Source: Methanoregulaceae archaeon
GTDB taxonomy: Bacteria > Armatimonadota > Fimbriimonadia > Fimbriimonadales > Fimbriimonadaceae
Direction: 5' to 3'
Length of the DNA stretch: 64,000 nucleotides
Assembly: GCA_020850325.1 (NCBI GenBank)
Contig: JADZEW010000008.1
Span: 405,816 to 469,815, forward strand
Positions 16,806 through 24,415 of this stretch are shown piece by piece (the stretch's first letter is position 1; each line of letters opens with the position of its first letter). The notes beneath the pieces are model-generated. The model had not been told where the DNA came from, searched no databases, and saw only the letters and a program-made list of their open reading frames with translations. A program made the position numbers and the translations under genes.

Positions 16806-19637
16806 ATGCCCGACCGTTACGAACCTGCCTCGTTTGAAGCCAAATGGCGCACCCGATGGGCGAAAGCTGAACTGTTCCTGACCCGCGAAGAACCGGGTCG
16901 GCCCAAGTTCTATTGCCTCGACTTCTTTCCTTATCCGAGTGGCGCGGGCTTGAGCGTTGGGCACTGCCGGAACTACATTCCGAACGATGTGGTCGCTCGG
17001 ATGAAGTACATGCAGGGCTACAACGTTCTTCACCCCATGGGCTTCGATGCTTTTGGCTTACCCGCCGAGAACGAGGCGATCAAGAACAAGACCCATCCCG
17101 CCCCGATGATCGACCGTTACGCGGCCACCTACCGGCGTCAGATGGACCTCGTTGGCATCAGCTATGACTGGTCCCGCTCTTTCAAGTCTTCGGATCCGAC
17201 CTACTACAAGTGGACGCAGTGGATCTTTAAGCTGCTGTACCAACGTGGACTCGCCTACCGAGCAAATGCCGAGGTCAATTGGTGTCCCAAAGACAAGACC
17301 GCACTCGCGAACGAAGAAGTCGTGGCGGGCCTCTGCGAGCGATGTGGCACTCCGGTCGAAAAGCGACAAATTCCCCAGTGGTTCTTCAAGATCACTGACT
17401 ACGCGCAGCGGCTGATCGACGACCTCGACGACATTGACTGGCCCGAGGGCATCAAGGCGATGCAGCGCAACTGGATCGGCCGTAGCGAGGGTGTCGAGTT
17501 CGAACTGAAGGTCGCATTCGATGAGTCGGGACAAACCAGCGTCACCGATCAACTTGCCGCGCTCAAGGCGGAAGTTGCGGAGGAAGCGGGTGGCCAGGTT
17601 CCGGGCGCGGTGGCCGAGAAAATCGCTACTCTTGAGGCCAAACTGGGCATCCACGCGCAGAAGGTCGGCGCTGATCCGATGCCGATCACCCGCTCCGACG
17701 ACTTCGCCATCAAGGAGAAGCCGCTCTCCTTCCGCGTATTCACCACCCGCATCGACACGATCTTCGGGGTGACCTTCTGCGTGCTCTCTCCCGAGCATCC
17801 GCTGGTCGAAGAAATCCTTAAGCGAGCCCCTGAGCAGGGTCCGGCCATTCGGGAGTATCAGGATCAAGCCCGTCGCAAGACCGACGCGGAGCGCACTGCT
17901 GACACCAAAGACAAGACTGGAGTGTTCACCGGGGGCTACGCGGTGAACCCCGCCAATGGCAAGAGGGTTCCGATCTACATCGCTGACTACGTGTTGATGA
18001 ACTACGGCACCGGCGCAATCATGGCCGTACCCGGGCACGATCAACGTGACTTTGACTTCGCGGTGAAGTACGACCTCGACGTGGTTCCGGTCATCAAGCC
18101 AAGCGAGGAGTATCTCGCGGGCACGTCGCTCGAGGACTACTGTGCGAATCCCAAGAGCCACGTTCCCGTGTTCACCTCCAAGGATTCGGTGATGATGAAC
18201 TCCGGCGAGTACGACGGGCTGACCTACGAGGAAGGCACGGCCGCGCTGGGGCAGTGGATGGAAGGTCACGGCATCGGCGAGCGCAAGATCCAGTACAAGC
18301 TCCGTGACTGGTTGATCTCGCGCCAACGATATTGGGGATGCCCCATTCCGGTCATCCATAGCAAGGACGGCGAGATGCACCTTGTGCCGGATGACTGCCT
18401 GCCGGTCTACCTGCCCGACGTAGAAAGCTATGAACCCGCCGACGATGGCTCGTCTCCGCTGGCAAAGATTGACGAGTTCGTCAACGTAACGGATCTCGAC
18501 GGCAAGCTGGGACGCCGCGAGACGGATACGATGGGCGGCTTTGCCTGCTCGTCGTGGTACTTCCTGCGCTTCTGCGATCCGTACAACGACGAGAAGCCGT
18601 GGGATCAGGAGCGCGTGAACTACTGGATGCCCGTGGACTGCTATGTCGGCGGCGCGGAGCACGCGGTTATGCACCTGCTCTATGCCCGGTTCTGGGCGAA
18701 GGTGCTTTTTGACGCGGGATTGGTGCCCGTAAAGGAGCCTTTCCAGAAGCTGAAGAACCAGGGCCAAGTGCTCGCGATGACGCCGTATCGGTTTCCGAAA
18801 GAGGGTGAGACGCTCGCGCCTGGCGAGGAAGGCGTCCTCATCTCGTTCAAAGAAGCCGAGACCATTCCTGACGACCAGAAGTTCTATCGTTGGGCGAGGA
18901 TGTCGAAGAGTAAGGGCAACGTCGTAACGCCCGAAGAGGCGGTCGAGTCTTATGGTGCAGATGCGCTCCGCGTGTACGAGCTGTTCGTCGCGCCGTTTGA
19001 TACGGACGTGCAGTGGTCGAACGAAGGCATGAACGGCGCCGTTCGCTTCCTCAGCAGAGTCTGCAAGTTCGTTTCGGATCACACGTCGCATTACGATGTC
19101 GGTTGGAAAGCAGAGATCGAGACGGTGCCGGCCGAGGGTCAAAGTCTCGCTCTGAGGCGAGCGACGCATCAGGCGATCCAGAAGGCGACCGAGGACATCG
19201 AGCGGTTCGCGTTCAACACCTACATCTCGGCGATGATGATCTACGTGAACACGATGAGCGATCTCACGAAGGGACTGCAACCCAATCGGGCCGAGAAGTT
19301 GGCGCTGTCCGAGGCGATCGAGAGTCTGGTGCTGCTCATGGCACCGTCCGCGCCCCACACGGCGGATGAACTCTGGGAGTCGCTGGGACGGCTCGGATTC
19401 ACGTACAGCGAATCTTGGCCGAAGTTCGACCCTGCGCTGACCGTCGAGGATACGGTGACTATCGCCGTTCAGGTGAACGGCAAGCTGCGGGATACGATCG
19501 AGATTGCCGCGACGGCGGATAAGGCAGCGATGGAAGCCGCCGCGCTCGAGTCGCCCAAGGTCAAGGTGTACACGGACGGGCAAACGATCCGCAAAGTGAT
19601 CGTGGTGCCGGGGAAGCTGGTCAATGTGGTGGTTTAG
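16806..19637 (+). CDS. leuS: Leucyl-tRNA synthetase
   Basis: A 943-residue class I synthetase, longer than the usual 800-880. The HIGH-type motif is PYPSGAGLSVGH (residues 42-53) and the KMSKS loop is MSKSK (699-703). The CP1 editing domain contains TTRIDTIFGVTF and the GAIMAVPGHDQRDFDFA aspartate motif. An extra segment at about residues 240-300, between the zinc-ribbon/first strand region and the TTR motif, is Ala/Glu-rich and coiled-coil-like (LAALKAEVAEE, KIATLEAKLG). The 3' end overlaps the next lipoprotein gene by 14 bp. The function is certain; the role of the insert is unknown. Confidence 0.97.
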   Translation: MPDRYEPASFEAKWRTRWAKAELFLTREEPGRPKFYCLDFFPYPSGAGLSVGHCRNYIPNDVVARMKYMQGYNVLHPMGFDAFGLPAENEAIKNKTHPAPMIDRYAATYRRQMDLVGISYDWSRSFKSSDPTYYKWTQWIFKLLYQRGLAYRANAEVNWCPKDKTALANEEVVAGLCERCGTPVEKRQIPQWFFKITDYAQRLIDDLDDIDWPEGIKAMQRNWIGRSEGVEFELKVAFDESGQTSVTDQLAALKAEVAEEAGGQVPGAVAEKIATLEAKLGIHAQKVGADPMPITRSDDFAIKEKPLSFRVFTTRIDTIFGVTFCVLSPEHPLVEEILKRAPEQGPAIREYQDQARRKTDAERTADTKDKTGVFTGGYAVNPANGKRVPIYIADYVLMNYGTGAIMAVPGHDQRDFDFAVKYDLDVVPVIKPSEEYLAGTSLEDYCANPKSHVPVFTSKDSVMMNSGEYDGLTYEEGTAALGQWMEGHGIGERKIQYKLRDWLISRQRYWGCPIPVIHSKDGEMHLVPDDCLPVYLPDVESYEPADDGSSPLAKIDEFVNVTDLDGKLGRRETDTMGGFACSSWYFLRFCDPYNDEKPWDQERVNYWMPVDCYVGGAEHAVMHLLYARFWAKVLFDAGLVPVKEPFQKLKNQGQVLAMTPYRFPKEGETLAPGEEGVLISFKEAETIPDDQKFYRWARMSKSKGNVVTPEEAVESYGADALRVYELFVAPFDTDVQWSNEGMNGAVRFLSRVCKFVSDHTSHYDVGWKAEIETVPAEGQSLALRRATHQAIQKATEDIERFAFNTYISAMMIYVNTMSDLTKGLQPNRAEKLALSEAIESLVLLMAPSAPHTADELWESLGRLGFTYSESWPKFDPALTVEDTVTIAVQVNGKLRDTIEIAATADKAAMEAAALESPKVKVYTDGQTIRKVIVVPGKLVNVVV

Positions 19638-20271
19638 GGTCTTTGTTCTAGCGGCCTGTGTCGCAGGCCTGGTCGGCTGCAATCGCGGGGACCAAGCCCG
19701 CGCGATCGAAGTGCCGACGATTCGCACTCCGGCGGAAGCCGACAACTACTTGATCCATGCGGAGAAGATCTCGAAGGAGGCCCTAGAGAAGTCGGGGCGG
19801 GATGAGTCACTCACTTCGGCCGAGCAAGACAATGTCAAGGAAGCCCTCGCCTACTTCGAGGGGCTCATCGCGTACGACCCGGCGCGGTATCAGCCGTACT
19901 TCGGAGCAGGGAAGTTGGCCTATGCGCTCGGCGAATGGCAGAAGTCGCTGGAGTACATGCAGCAGGCGATCCGTTTGGCACCTCCTCCCAGCAAAACGCC
20001 ACCGGTGGAGTTGGTCACGATGATCGCGGAGGCGCACTACGTTTCGTCTCGATCGCTCTACTTTCTGCAGAAGTTCGACGAAGCCGCCGCGGCGGCAGGG
20101 CTGGCTCGCACGTTGGTTAAGGCGAGTCCGGACTATCTCATCGCGGAAGCTTCGGCCTTGCTTGAGATGAAGCGTGAAGACGATGCGAGGATCTTGGTGT
20201 TGGAGGCGCTCAGCTTAGACGCCGAGCACCCTCGGGCCAAGCAGCTTGCCAAGCTGCTGAAACTGCGTTAG
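19624..20271 (+). CDS. TPR-like lipoprotein
   Basis: A 215-residue protein with a lipoprotein signal: MWWFRVFVLAACVAGLVGC, where LVGC is the lipobox and Cys 19 the lipidation site. The mature part is helical with TPR-like repeats (PYFGAGKLAYALGEWQKSLEYMQQAIRLAP and a second copy around LQKFDEAAAAAGLARTL are the clearest). It overlaps leuS by 14 bp, suggesting coupled translation. It is probably a membrane-anchored scaffold; no specific function can be given. Confidence 0.8.
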   Translation: MWWFRVFVLAACVAGLVGCNRGDQARAIEVPTIRTPAEADNYLIHAEKISKEALEKSGRDESLTSAEQDNVKEALAYFEGLIAYDPARYQPYFGAGKLAYALGEWQKSLEYMQQAIRLAPPPSKTPPVELVTMIAEAHYVSSRSLYFLQKFDEAAAAAGLARTLVKASPDYLIAEASALLEMKREDDARILVLEALSLDAEHPRAKQLAKLLKLR

Positions 20272-20310
20272 TCGCGATTTTCGCGTCCGATGTGGCAATA
20301 TTCAGCCATC

Positions 20311-21195
20311 ATGCGTTTCTTGGCACTCACTTTGGCCCTGACCCCGTTCGCGGCGGTCGCCCTCTGGCAAAACTCCTTCGACGACCACGTCAAGAAGCTT
20401 CAAGAGGCGCAAAGCCTCTCGCTGACCTTGACGACGTCGGTTATCGGCGGTACGACCGAGGATGTCCGGGTCACGCTTTCTAAGCCCAACCTGGTGAGGA
20501 TCGACAGCTCTGGGCAGCTGATCACCACGAATGGCAAGCAGATTTGGGTTTATGACAAGGCGGGCAAGACGTATGAGGAGTCGCCCATCGACGCCGGATC
20601 CCCCGCCTCCGTCTGGTTGCTAGACAATGCGTGGGTTTACACGGCGTTCTTCAACGACAAGATCGGTGACCAGATCGCCTCGGCGACCAAGGGCAGTTCG
20701 AGAAAGCTAAGAAACGTTGCGGTCACCGACTGGAACATCACCCGAAAGGACAAGGCGGTTCTGCAGGTTCAGATGGATGATCAGCTCGGAATCGTACGCG
20801 GCTTCCGCACCACGAAGGATAAGGCTGAGGTCTTCGTGTTTGCCAAGGAAATCAAGATCGGAGACGCGCCGATCGCCGAAGGCGAGTTCGCTTTCGTCGC
20901 CCCGGCTGGCGTGAACAAGAAGTCGAGCCCGGCGGCGGGTGCGGCATTGACCTTCGCCGACATCAAGCCGATCCTTGATGCGAACTGCATCGGTTGCCAC
21001 AGCGGAGGTGGCGCGAAGAAGGGCGTGGTTCTCTCGTCGTACCAGGAAGTTGCGAAGCATGTAACCCCCGGCGACCCGGACAACAGTCGAATGATCCGGC
21101 CGGTGAAGCGTGGCCAGATGCCCCCCGGACGCCCCCTGCCCGCCGATACGGTGGCGAAGCTGGAGGCGTGGGTGAAGGGCGGCGCCAAGCCCTAA
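20311..21195 (+). CDS. Secreted LolA/DUF2092-like domain fused to a c-type cytochrome domain
   Basis: A 294-residue exported protein. After a signal peptide (MRFLALTLALTPFAAVALW) come about 190 residues that resemble the LolA/DUF2092 beta-fold: LVRIDSSGQLITTNGKQIW and IWVYDKAGKTYEE. The last 85 residues are a planctomycete-type cytochrome c domain with one haem site NCIGCHSGG (Cys 226, Cys 229, His 230) and the MPPGRPLP methionine loop. ATG 20311 is chosen over 20290 because it starts the signal peptide. It overlaps terC by 4 bp tail to tail. Combining a lipid-carrier-like fold with haem c is unusual; the role is unknown. Confidence 0.78.
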   Translation: MRFLALTLALTPFAAVALWQNSFDDHVKKLQEAQSLSLTLTTSVIGGTTEDVRVTLSKPNLVRIDSSGQLITTNGKQIWVYDKAGKTYEESPIDAGSPASVWLLDNAWVYTAFFNDKIGDQIASATKGSSRKLRNVAVTDWNITRKDKAVLQVQMDDQLGIVRGFRTTKDKAEVFVFAKEIKIGDAPIAEGEFAFVAPAGVNKKSSPAAGAALTFADIKPILDANCIGCHSGGGAKKGVVLSSYQEVAKHVTPGDPDNSRMIRPVKRGQMPPGRPLPADTVAKLEAWVKGGAKP

Positions 21196-22190
21196 GGGAT
21201 CGCATGAGCTGGCTGCTTCGGCGGCCAGCGGAGCGATGCGTAGACCGAGGCACCGAGGATCGCGGCGATGATGATGAGCGACCAAGCGATCGGGAACTTG
21301 CTCCACTCGGGCACGACCACCTTTTCGAGGTAGGCGTAGATCATCTTGCCGCCGACGAACACGAGAATGGCCGCAAGTCCATAGCTCAGGTAGTGGAACA
21401 GGTTCATCAGGCCGGCGAGGGCAAAGAATAGCGCGCGCAGGCCGAGGATCGCGAACACGTTCGACGTGAACACGATGAATGGATCGGTGGTGATCGCGAA
21501 GATCGCGGGGATAGAGTCCACCGCGAAGATCACGTCGGTCAGCTCGATGAACAGCAGCGTGATGAAGAGCGGCGTCGCCCATAGTTTGCCGTCGATCCGC
21601 GTGAAGAACTTCTGGCCCTCGTAGCCCGGCGTGACTGGCATCAGCTTTCGGAAGGCGCGGATGACCGGATTGTTGTCCGGGTTCATTTGCTTGTCCTTCA
21701 TCTTCACCATCTTGATGCCGGTGATGATGAGGAAGGCCCCGAAGAGGATCATCGTCCACATAAAGCGCTCGAGGATGGTCGCCCCGACTGCGATGAAGAT
21801 GGACCGGAACACCAGCGCGCCCACGATGCCGTAGAACAGCACTCGGTGCTGGTACTTCTGAGGCACCTTGAAGTAGGCAAAGACCATCAAGAACACGAAG
21901 ATGTTGTCTACGGACAGGGCTTTCTCGATGAGGTAGCCGGCCAAGAAGGCGAGGCCCGCTTCCTTGGGCGTATAGGCACTGTCGGGGTAGATCTGATCCC
22001 AGAACGCGAAGATGCCTGCATTGAAAACCAGGGCCAACGCAATCCACACGGCACTCCAGGTGAGCGCCTCGCGGATGTTGATCACATGGGCTTCGCGGTG
22101 AAACACGCCCAAGTCGAGGGCGAGCATCACGAACACGAAGCCGAGGAACGATCCCCATATCCAAAGGGGTATGCCAGCAAGTTCAATCAT
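21192..22190 (-). CDS. terC: TerC family integral membrane protein, probable Mn2+ exporter
   Basis: A 332-residue protein with about nine membrane helices. TerC signatures are FLAGYLIEKALSVDNIFVF (Glu, Asp and Asn in the membrane) and the second-half FIELTDVIFAVDSIPAI, whose acidic residues bind metal. TerC/Alx proteins export Mn2+ or deliver it to secreted enzymes. It is the last gene of the apparent operon riboswitch-htpX-zinc ribbon-terC, and Mn2+ riboswitches commonly control terC genes. ATG 22190 (MIELAGIPLW) is preferred over starts further upstream, which would run through an intergenic hairpin. Confidence 0.92.
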   Translation of the reverse strand: MIELAGIPLWIWGSFLGFVFVMLALDLGVFHREAHVINIREALTWSAVWIALALVFNAGIFAFWDQIYPDSAYTPKEAGLAFLAGYLIEKALSVDNIFVFLMVFAYFKVPQKYQHRVLFYGIVGALVFRSIFIAVGATILERFMWTMILFGAFLIITGIKMVKMKDKQMNPDNNPVIRAFRKLMPVTPGYEGQKFFTRIDGKLWATPLFITLLFIELTDVIFAVDSIPAIFAITTDPFIVFTSNVFAILGLRALFFALAGLMNLFHYLSYGLAAILVFVGGKMIYAYLEKVVVPEWSKFPIAWSLIIIAAILGASVYASLRWPPKQPAHAIP

Positions 22191-22259
22191 TGTTTGTTGA
22201 GTTCGGACTAAGTTCGGGTTGGGTTGTACAGGCGGCGGCATTGCCGCCTCGAAATGTTG

Positions 22260-22285
22260 AGCGAGGGCACAACCCATCCCTCGCC
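22260..22285 (-). repeat. Short hairpin repeat between the zinc-ribbon gene and terC
   Basis: GCGAGGG and CCCTCGC pair around CACAACCCAT. A second stem, GGCGGC/GCCGCC, lies at about 22231-22248. The element matches the hairpins at 1795-1820 and 22683-22711 in loop and stem, with paired changes. No T-tract follows, so read-through into terC is plausible. Confidence 0.5.
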
Positions 22286-22304
22286 CACAAAAAGAGTGAT
22301 CGTG

Positions 22305-22622
22305 TTAGTCGAAGATCTCTTCGAACCAGCTCTTCTTCCGTTTCCACTGGCGACCATCCCAGTAGAAGTTCGGTCCGGGAGCGGGGCCAGGAGCCGTGGT
22401 CGGAGAATGATGAGCGCGATGGTCGACAGCTACGGGTTGCACCATCACCGGTTGGGGGGGAGGAGCTACGGCCGCGGATGGCGTTTGGTTCGAACGCTCG
22501 ATCAACTTGTCGAGTTCGCCTCGGTCGAGCCAGATACCGCGGCATTGCGGGCAGTAGTCGATTTCAATTCCTTGGCGCTCGGACATCACCAGGTCAGTAA
22601 CAGCACATGCAGGGCATTTCAT
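22305..22622 (-). CDS. TFIIB-type zinc-ribbon protein
   Basis: A 105-residue protein. The N terminus is a zf-TFIIB ribbon: MKCPAC, then after about 16 residues YCPQCRGIWLDRGEL, the family signature, giving four zinc cysteines. The remainder is Pro/Ala/His-rich and ends in a Trp/Lys-rich segment (FYWDGRQWKRKKSWFEEIFD). The function of this family is unknown. It sits between htpX and terC in the same direction, so it probably shares their Mn2+-dependent regulation; a metal-handling or adaptor role is an inference. ATG 22622 is chosen because it begins at the ribbon. Confidence 0.82.
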   Translation of the reverse strand: MKCPACAVTDLVMSERQGIEIDYCPQCRGIWLDRGELDKLIERSNQTPSAAVAPPPQPVMVQPVAVDHRAHHSPTTAPGPAPGPNFYWDGRQWKRKKSWFEEIFD

Positions 22623-22682
22623 AGTTTTCTTGTTTGGATTTGCTGGGGTTGGCTCGGTTTGGCACACATGCGTGCCAAGCCG

Positions 22683-22711
22683 AAAGCGGGGCACAAGGCA
22701 TCCCCGCCTTT
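22683..22711 (-). repeat. Hairpin repeat after htpX
   Basis: AAAGCGGGG (22683-22691) pairs with CCCCGCCTTT (22702-22711, one bulged C). Its centre GGGCACAA..CATCCC is shared with the 22260 hairpin. A TTGGCAC/GTGCCAA stem is next to it. It could weaken transcription between htpX and the next gene; there is no T-tract. Confidence 0.5.
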
Positions 22712-22733
22712 CGTGGATTCAACGTGGCGCAGA

Positions 22734-23585
22734 TCAGCCGATGTTCAGCGCGCGAAGCTTGGCCACACGCTCTTCAATGGGCGGATGGGTCATGAACAGC
22801 TTGGTGAAGCCGCCCACGCCGCGGAACGGATTGACGATCGCCATATGGGCGGTCGAAGGGGTCATCGTGTGGGTCGGAATGGCATCCGCTCCTCGCTGAA
22901 GCTTCAGCAGCGCGTTAGCTAAGCCATCGCTGCGCCCTGCGATCTCCGCCCCCGACTTATCGGCCTCGAACTCACGAGCCCGAGAGATACCCATCTGGAT
23001 CATCATCGCCGCCAGCGGAGCGATCATCGCAATCACGAGCAGCACCAGCGGGTTGCTGCCGCCCTCTTCATCCGAGTTGCCGCCACCAAAGATCGCCGCA
23101 ATCTGCGCGAACTGGGCGAGGAACATGATGGCGCCGGCGATCGACGCGGTGATCGCCATCGTCAGTGTGTCGCGATGCTTGATGTGGGCGAGCTCGTGAG
23201 CGACGACGCCCTCGACCTCGGACTTGTTGAGGATGTCGAGCAGACCGGTGTTCACGGCGACGACGCCGTGCTTGGGGCTTCGCCCGGTGGCGAACGCATT
23301 GGGCGAAGGATCGTCAACCACATAGAGCGCAGGCACGGGAATCCCGGCCCGGGCCGCAAAGCGCTCGACCATCTCGTGGAGTTCCGGAGCCTCGCTCCGG
23401 GAGACCGGACGAGCCTTCGTCATCTTGATCACCAGCTTGTCGCTAAACCAAAAGGTGCCGATGTTCATCGCCAGCGCCAGACCGAGTGCGATCGTCGCCC
23501 CCGCGGCACCGCCGACCATCTGGCCGATCCACACCATAAAGGCGGTCAGCGCAACCAACAACACTCCAACTCTCAATGTGTTCAT
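22734..23585 (-). CDS. htpX: Membrane zinc metalloprotease HtpX (M48)
   Basis: A 283-residue HtpX. Two N-terminal membrane helices (about 5-50) precede the protease domain, which has the HExxH motif in VVAHELAHIKH and the third ligand in AREFEADKSGAEI; two more hydrophobic segments lie between them. HtpX degrades misfolded membrane proteins. ATG 23585 (MNTLRVGVLL) fits the family N terminus. Upstream is a manganese riboswitch and its terminator, within the untranslated leader. Zinc-ribbon and terC genes follow in the same direction. Confidence 0.95.
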   Translation of the reverse strand: MNTLRVGVLLVALTAFMVWIGQMVGGAAGATIALGLALAMNIGTFWFSDKLVIKMTKARPVSRSEAPELHEMVERFAARAGIPVPALYVVDDPSPNAFATGRSPKHGVVAVNTGLLDILNKSEVEGVVAHELAHIKHRDTLTMAITASIAGAIMFLAQFAQIAAIFGGGNSDEEGGSNPLVLLVIAMIAPLAAMMIQMGISRAREFEADKSGAEIAGRSDGLANALLKLQRGADAIPTHTMTPSTAHMAIVNPFRGVGGFTKLFMTHPPIEERVAKLRALNIG

Positions 23586-23608
23586 AGCTTCTTTTTCGAG
23601 CCCGAAAC

Positions 23609-23648
23609 GGAAAAAGACCTCCGCTACGACAATCGCAGCGAAGGTCTT
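23609..23648 (-). terminator. Riboswitch-controlled terminator before htpX
   Basis: On the minus strand AAGACCTtCGCT pairs with AGCGgAGGTCTT around an 11-base loop, followed by TTTTT (complement of 23611-23615). The left arm of the stem includes the CCTTCG strand that closes the riboswitch P1 helix, so the two structures exclude each other. It ends about 25 bases before the htpX ATG. Confidence 0.88.
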
Positions 23649-23728
23649 GCGTTGGTGGCGAGGCCGGCCTTTCGGCGTATTGACGACCATCACCTCCCGC
23701 TGATTCGGCGGGCGCTACTCCCCTTCGG
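23639..23728 (-). promoter_or_regulatory. yybP-ykoY manganese riboswitch aptamer
   Basis: Read on the minus strand, the conserved pieces appear in order: CGAAGGGGAGTAGC (L1 metal-site loop, minus of 23714-23727), a CCCGC/GCGGG P2 stem, GTCGTCAATACG (minus of 23676-23687, the L3 side), a G/C-rich P3 with CCACC closing GGTG, and GCAAGACCTTCG (3' P1 strand). CGAAGG and CCTTCG close P1. This matches the known Mn2+-sensing class closely. Metal binding should hold P1 and free the downstream gene from the terminator, so it is probably an ON switch for htpX, the zinc ribbon and terC. Confidence 0.93.
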
Positions 23729-23800
23729 GTTCTCTACATACAACGATGACTCGTGCGCAAAAGTTTCCGAGATTGTTCGGATTTGTTCGGACTGGTTCGG

Positions 23801-24346
23801 TCATTCAGACGAGTTCAGCTTGTCCACGGTCGGCTTCAGTTCGCTGAGCGATATCGGCGTGGCGAGCTTTTTCAGGCGTCCGAGCGTGAGCGACTTCTGG
23901 TCTCCTAAAGTCGACTCCAGATGAGTTGTTGAAACCACATAGAACAGCCAGTCTTCAGGGCAGAATCTGGCAGCTCGGTCGCGATCCTGCTGGTTGTGAA
24001 GGCAGAAGACGTAGACTTGAGCATGTCGCCCTGGCCCAATGTTCGCATTCGCCTCAGCGTCCCATCCATTCTTACTCAGCTTGATATCGAAAGAAATCTT
24101 GGATGGCTTGATCTGGCTCCAACTCTGGACGTAACCGGCCGACTTAACCTCAATTCTGATACCCCGGTAGACCAAATCCCAGGCTGCCCATTCCTTACGC
24201 CCAGCCGAGTCCAGACAACCGAGGGCATGGCCGACGAGGTACTCGGCGATCAGGGGACGAATCGTGTTGCAGCGTAGATCCGAATAGGCCCACTTCCAGA
24301 AACCGTCCAGAGACGCATCGTCGTTCAGCAAGCTCTGATCCTCCAT
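23801..24346 (-). CDS. PD-(D/E)XK nuclease-like protein
   Basis: A 181-residue soluble protein with no close family that I recognise. WAAWDLVYRGIRIEVKSAGYVQSW fits the PD-(D/E)XK core: Asp at the end of one strand and ExK (EVK) on the next, followed by QSW; an early Glu (LIAEYLVGHAL) could complete the active site. This is the fold of restriction and repair nucleases. No methyltransferase or helicase partner is nearby. A TAGGGT box nine bases before the ATG suggests a leaderless promoter. It may be a solitary acquired nuclease; the activity is inferred from the motif alone. Confidence 0.6.
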   Translation of the reverse strand: MEDQSLLNDDASLDGFWKWAYSDLRCNTIRPLIAEYLVGHALGCLDSAGRKEWAAWDLVYRGIRIEVKSAGYVQSWSQIKPSKISFDIKLSKNGWDAEANANIGPGRHAQVYVFCLHNQQDRDRAARFCPEDWLFYVVSTTHLESTLGDQKSLTLGRLKKLATPISLSELKPTVDKLNSSE

Positions 24347-24415
24347 GATAAAAGCACCCTACCCGAGCGACATGATTCTTGAATCCGCAGACCGCCACAA
24401 AACGTACCCACCATC

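Noticed and set aside
17058..19745. 895-codon open frame opposite leuS
   Set aside because: It is entirely antisense to leuS and reflects high-GC codon bias; no signal or domain is visible.
20707..22164. Long open frame on the minus strand over the carrier/cytochrome gene and terC
   Set aside because: It is a shadow of terC in another frame, without family motifs and rich in Arg/His/Pro as expected for a wrong frame at high GC.
22191..22304. Possible second riboswitch directly before terC
   Set aside because: No GGGGAGTAGC or other conserved aptamer strings are present; only simple hairpins. The aptamer is upstream of htpX.
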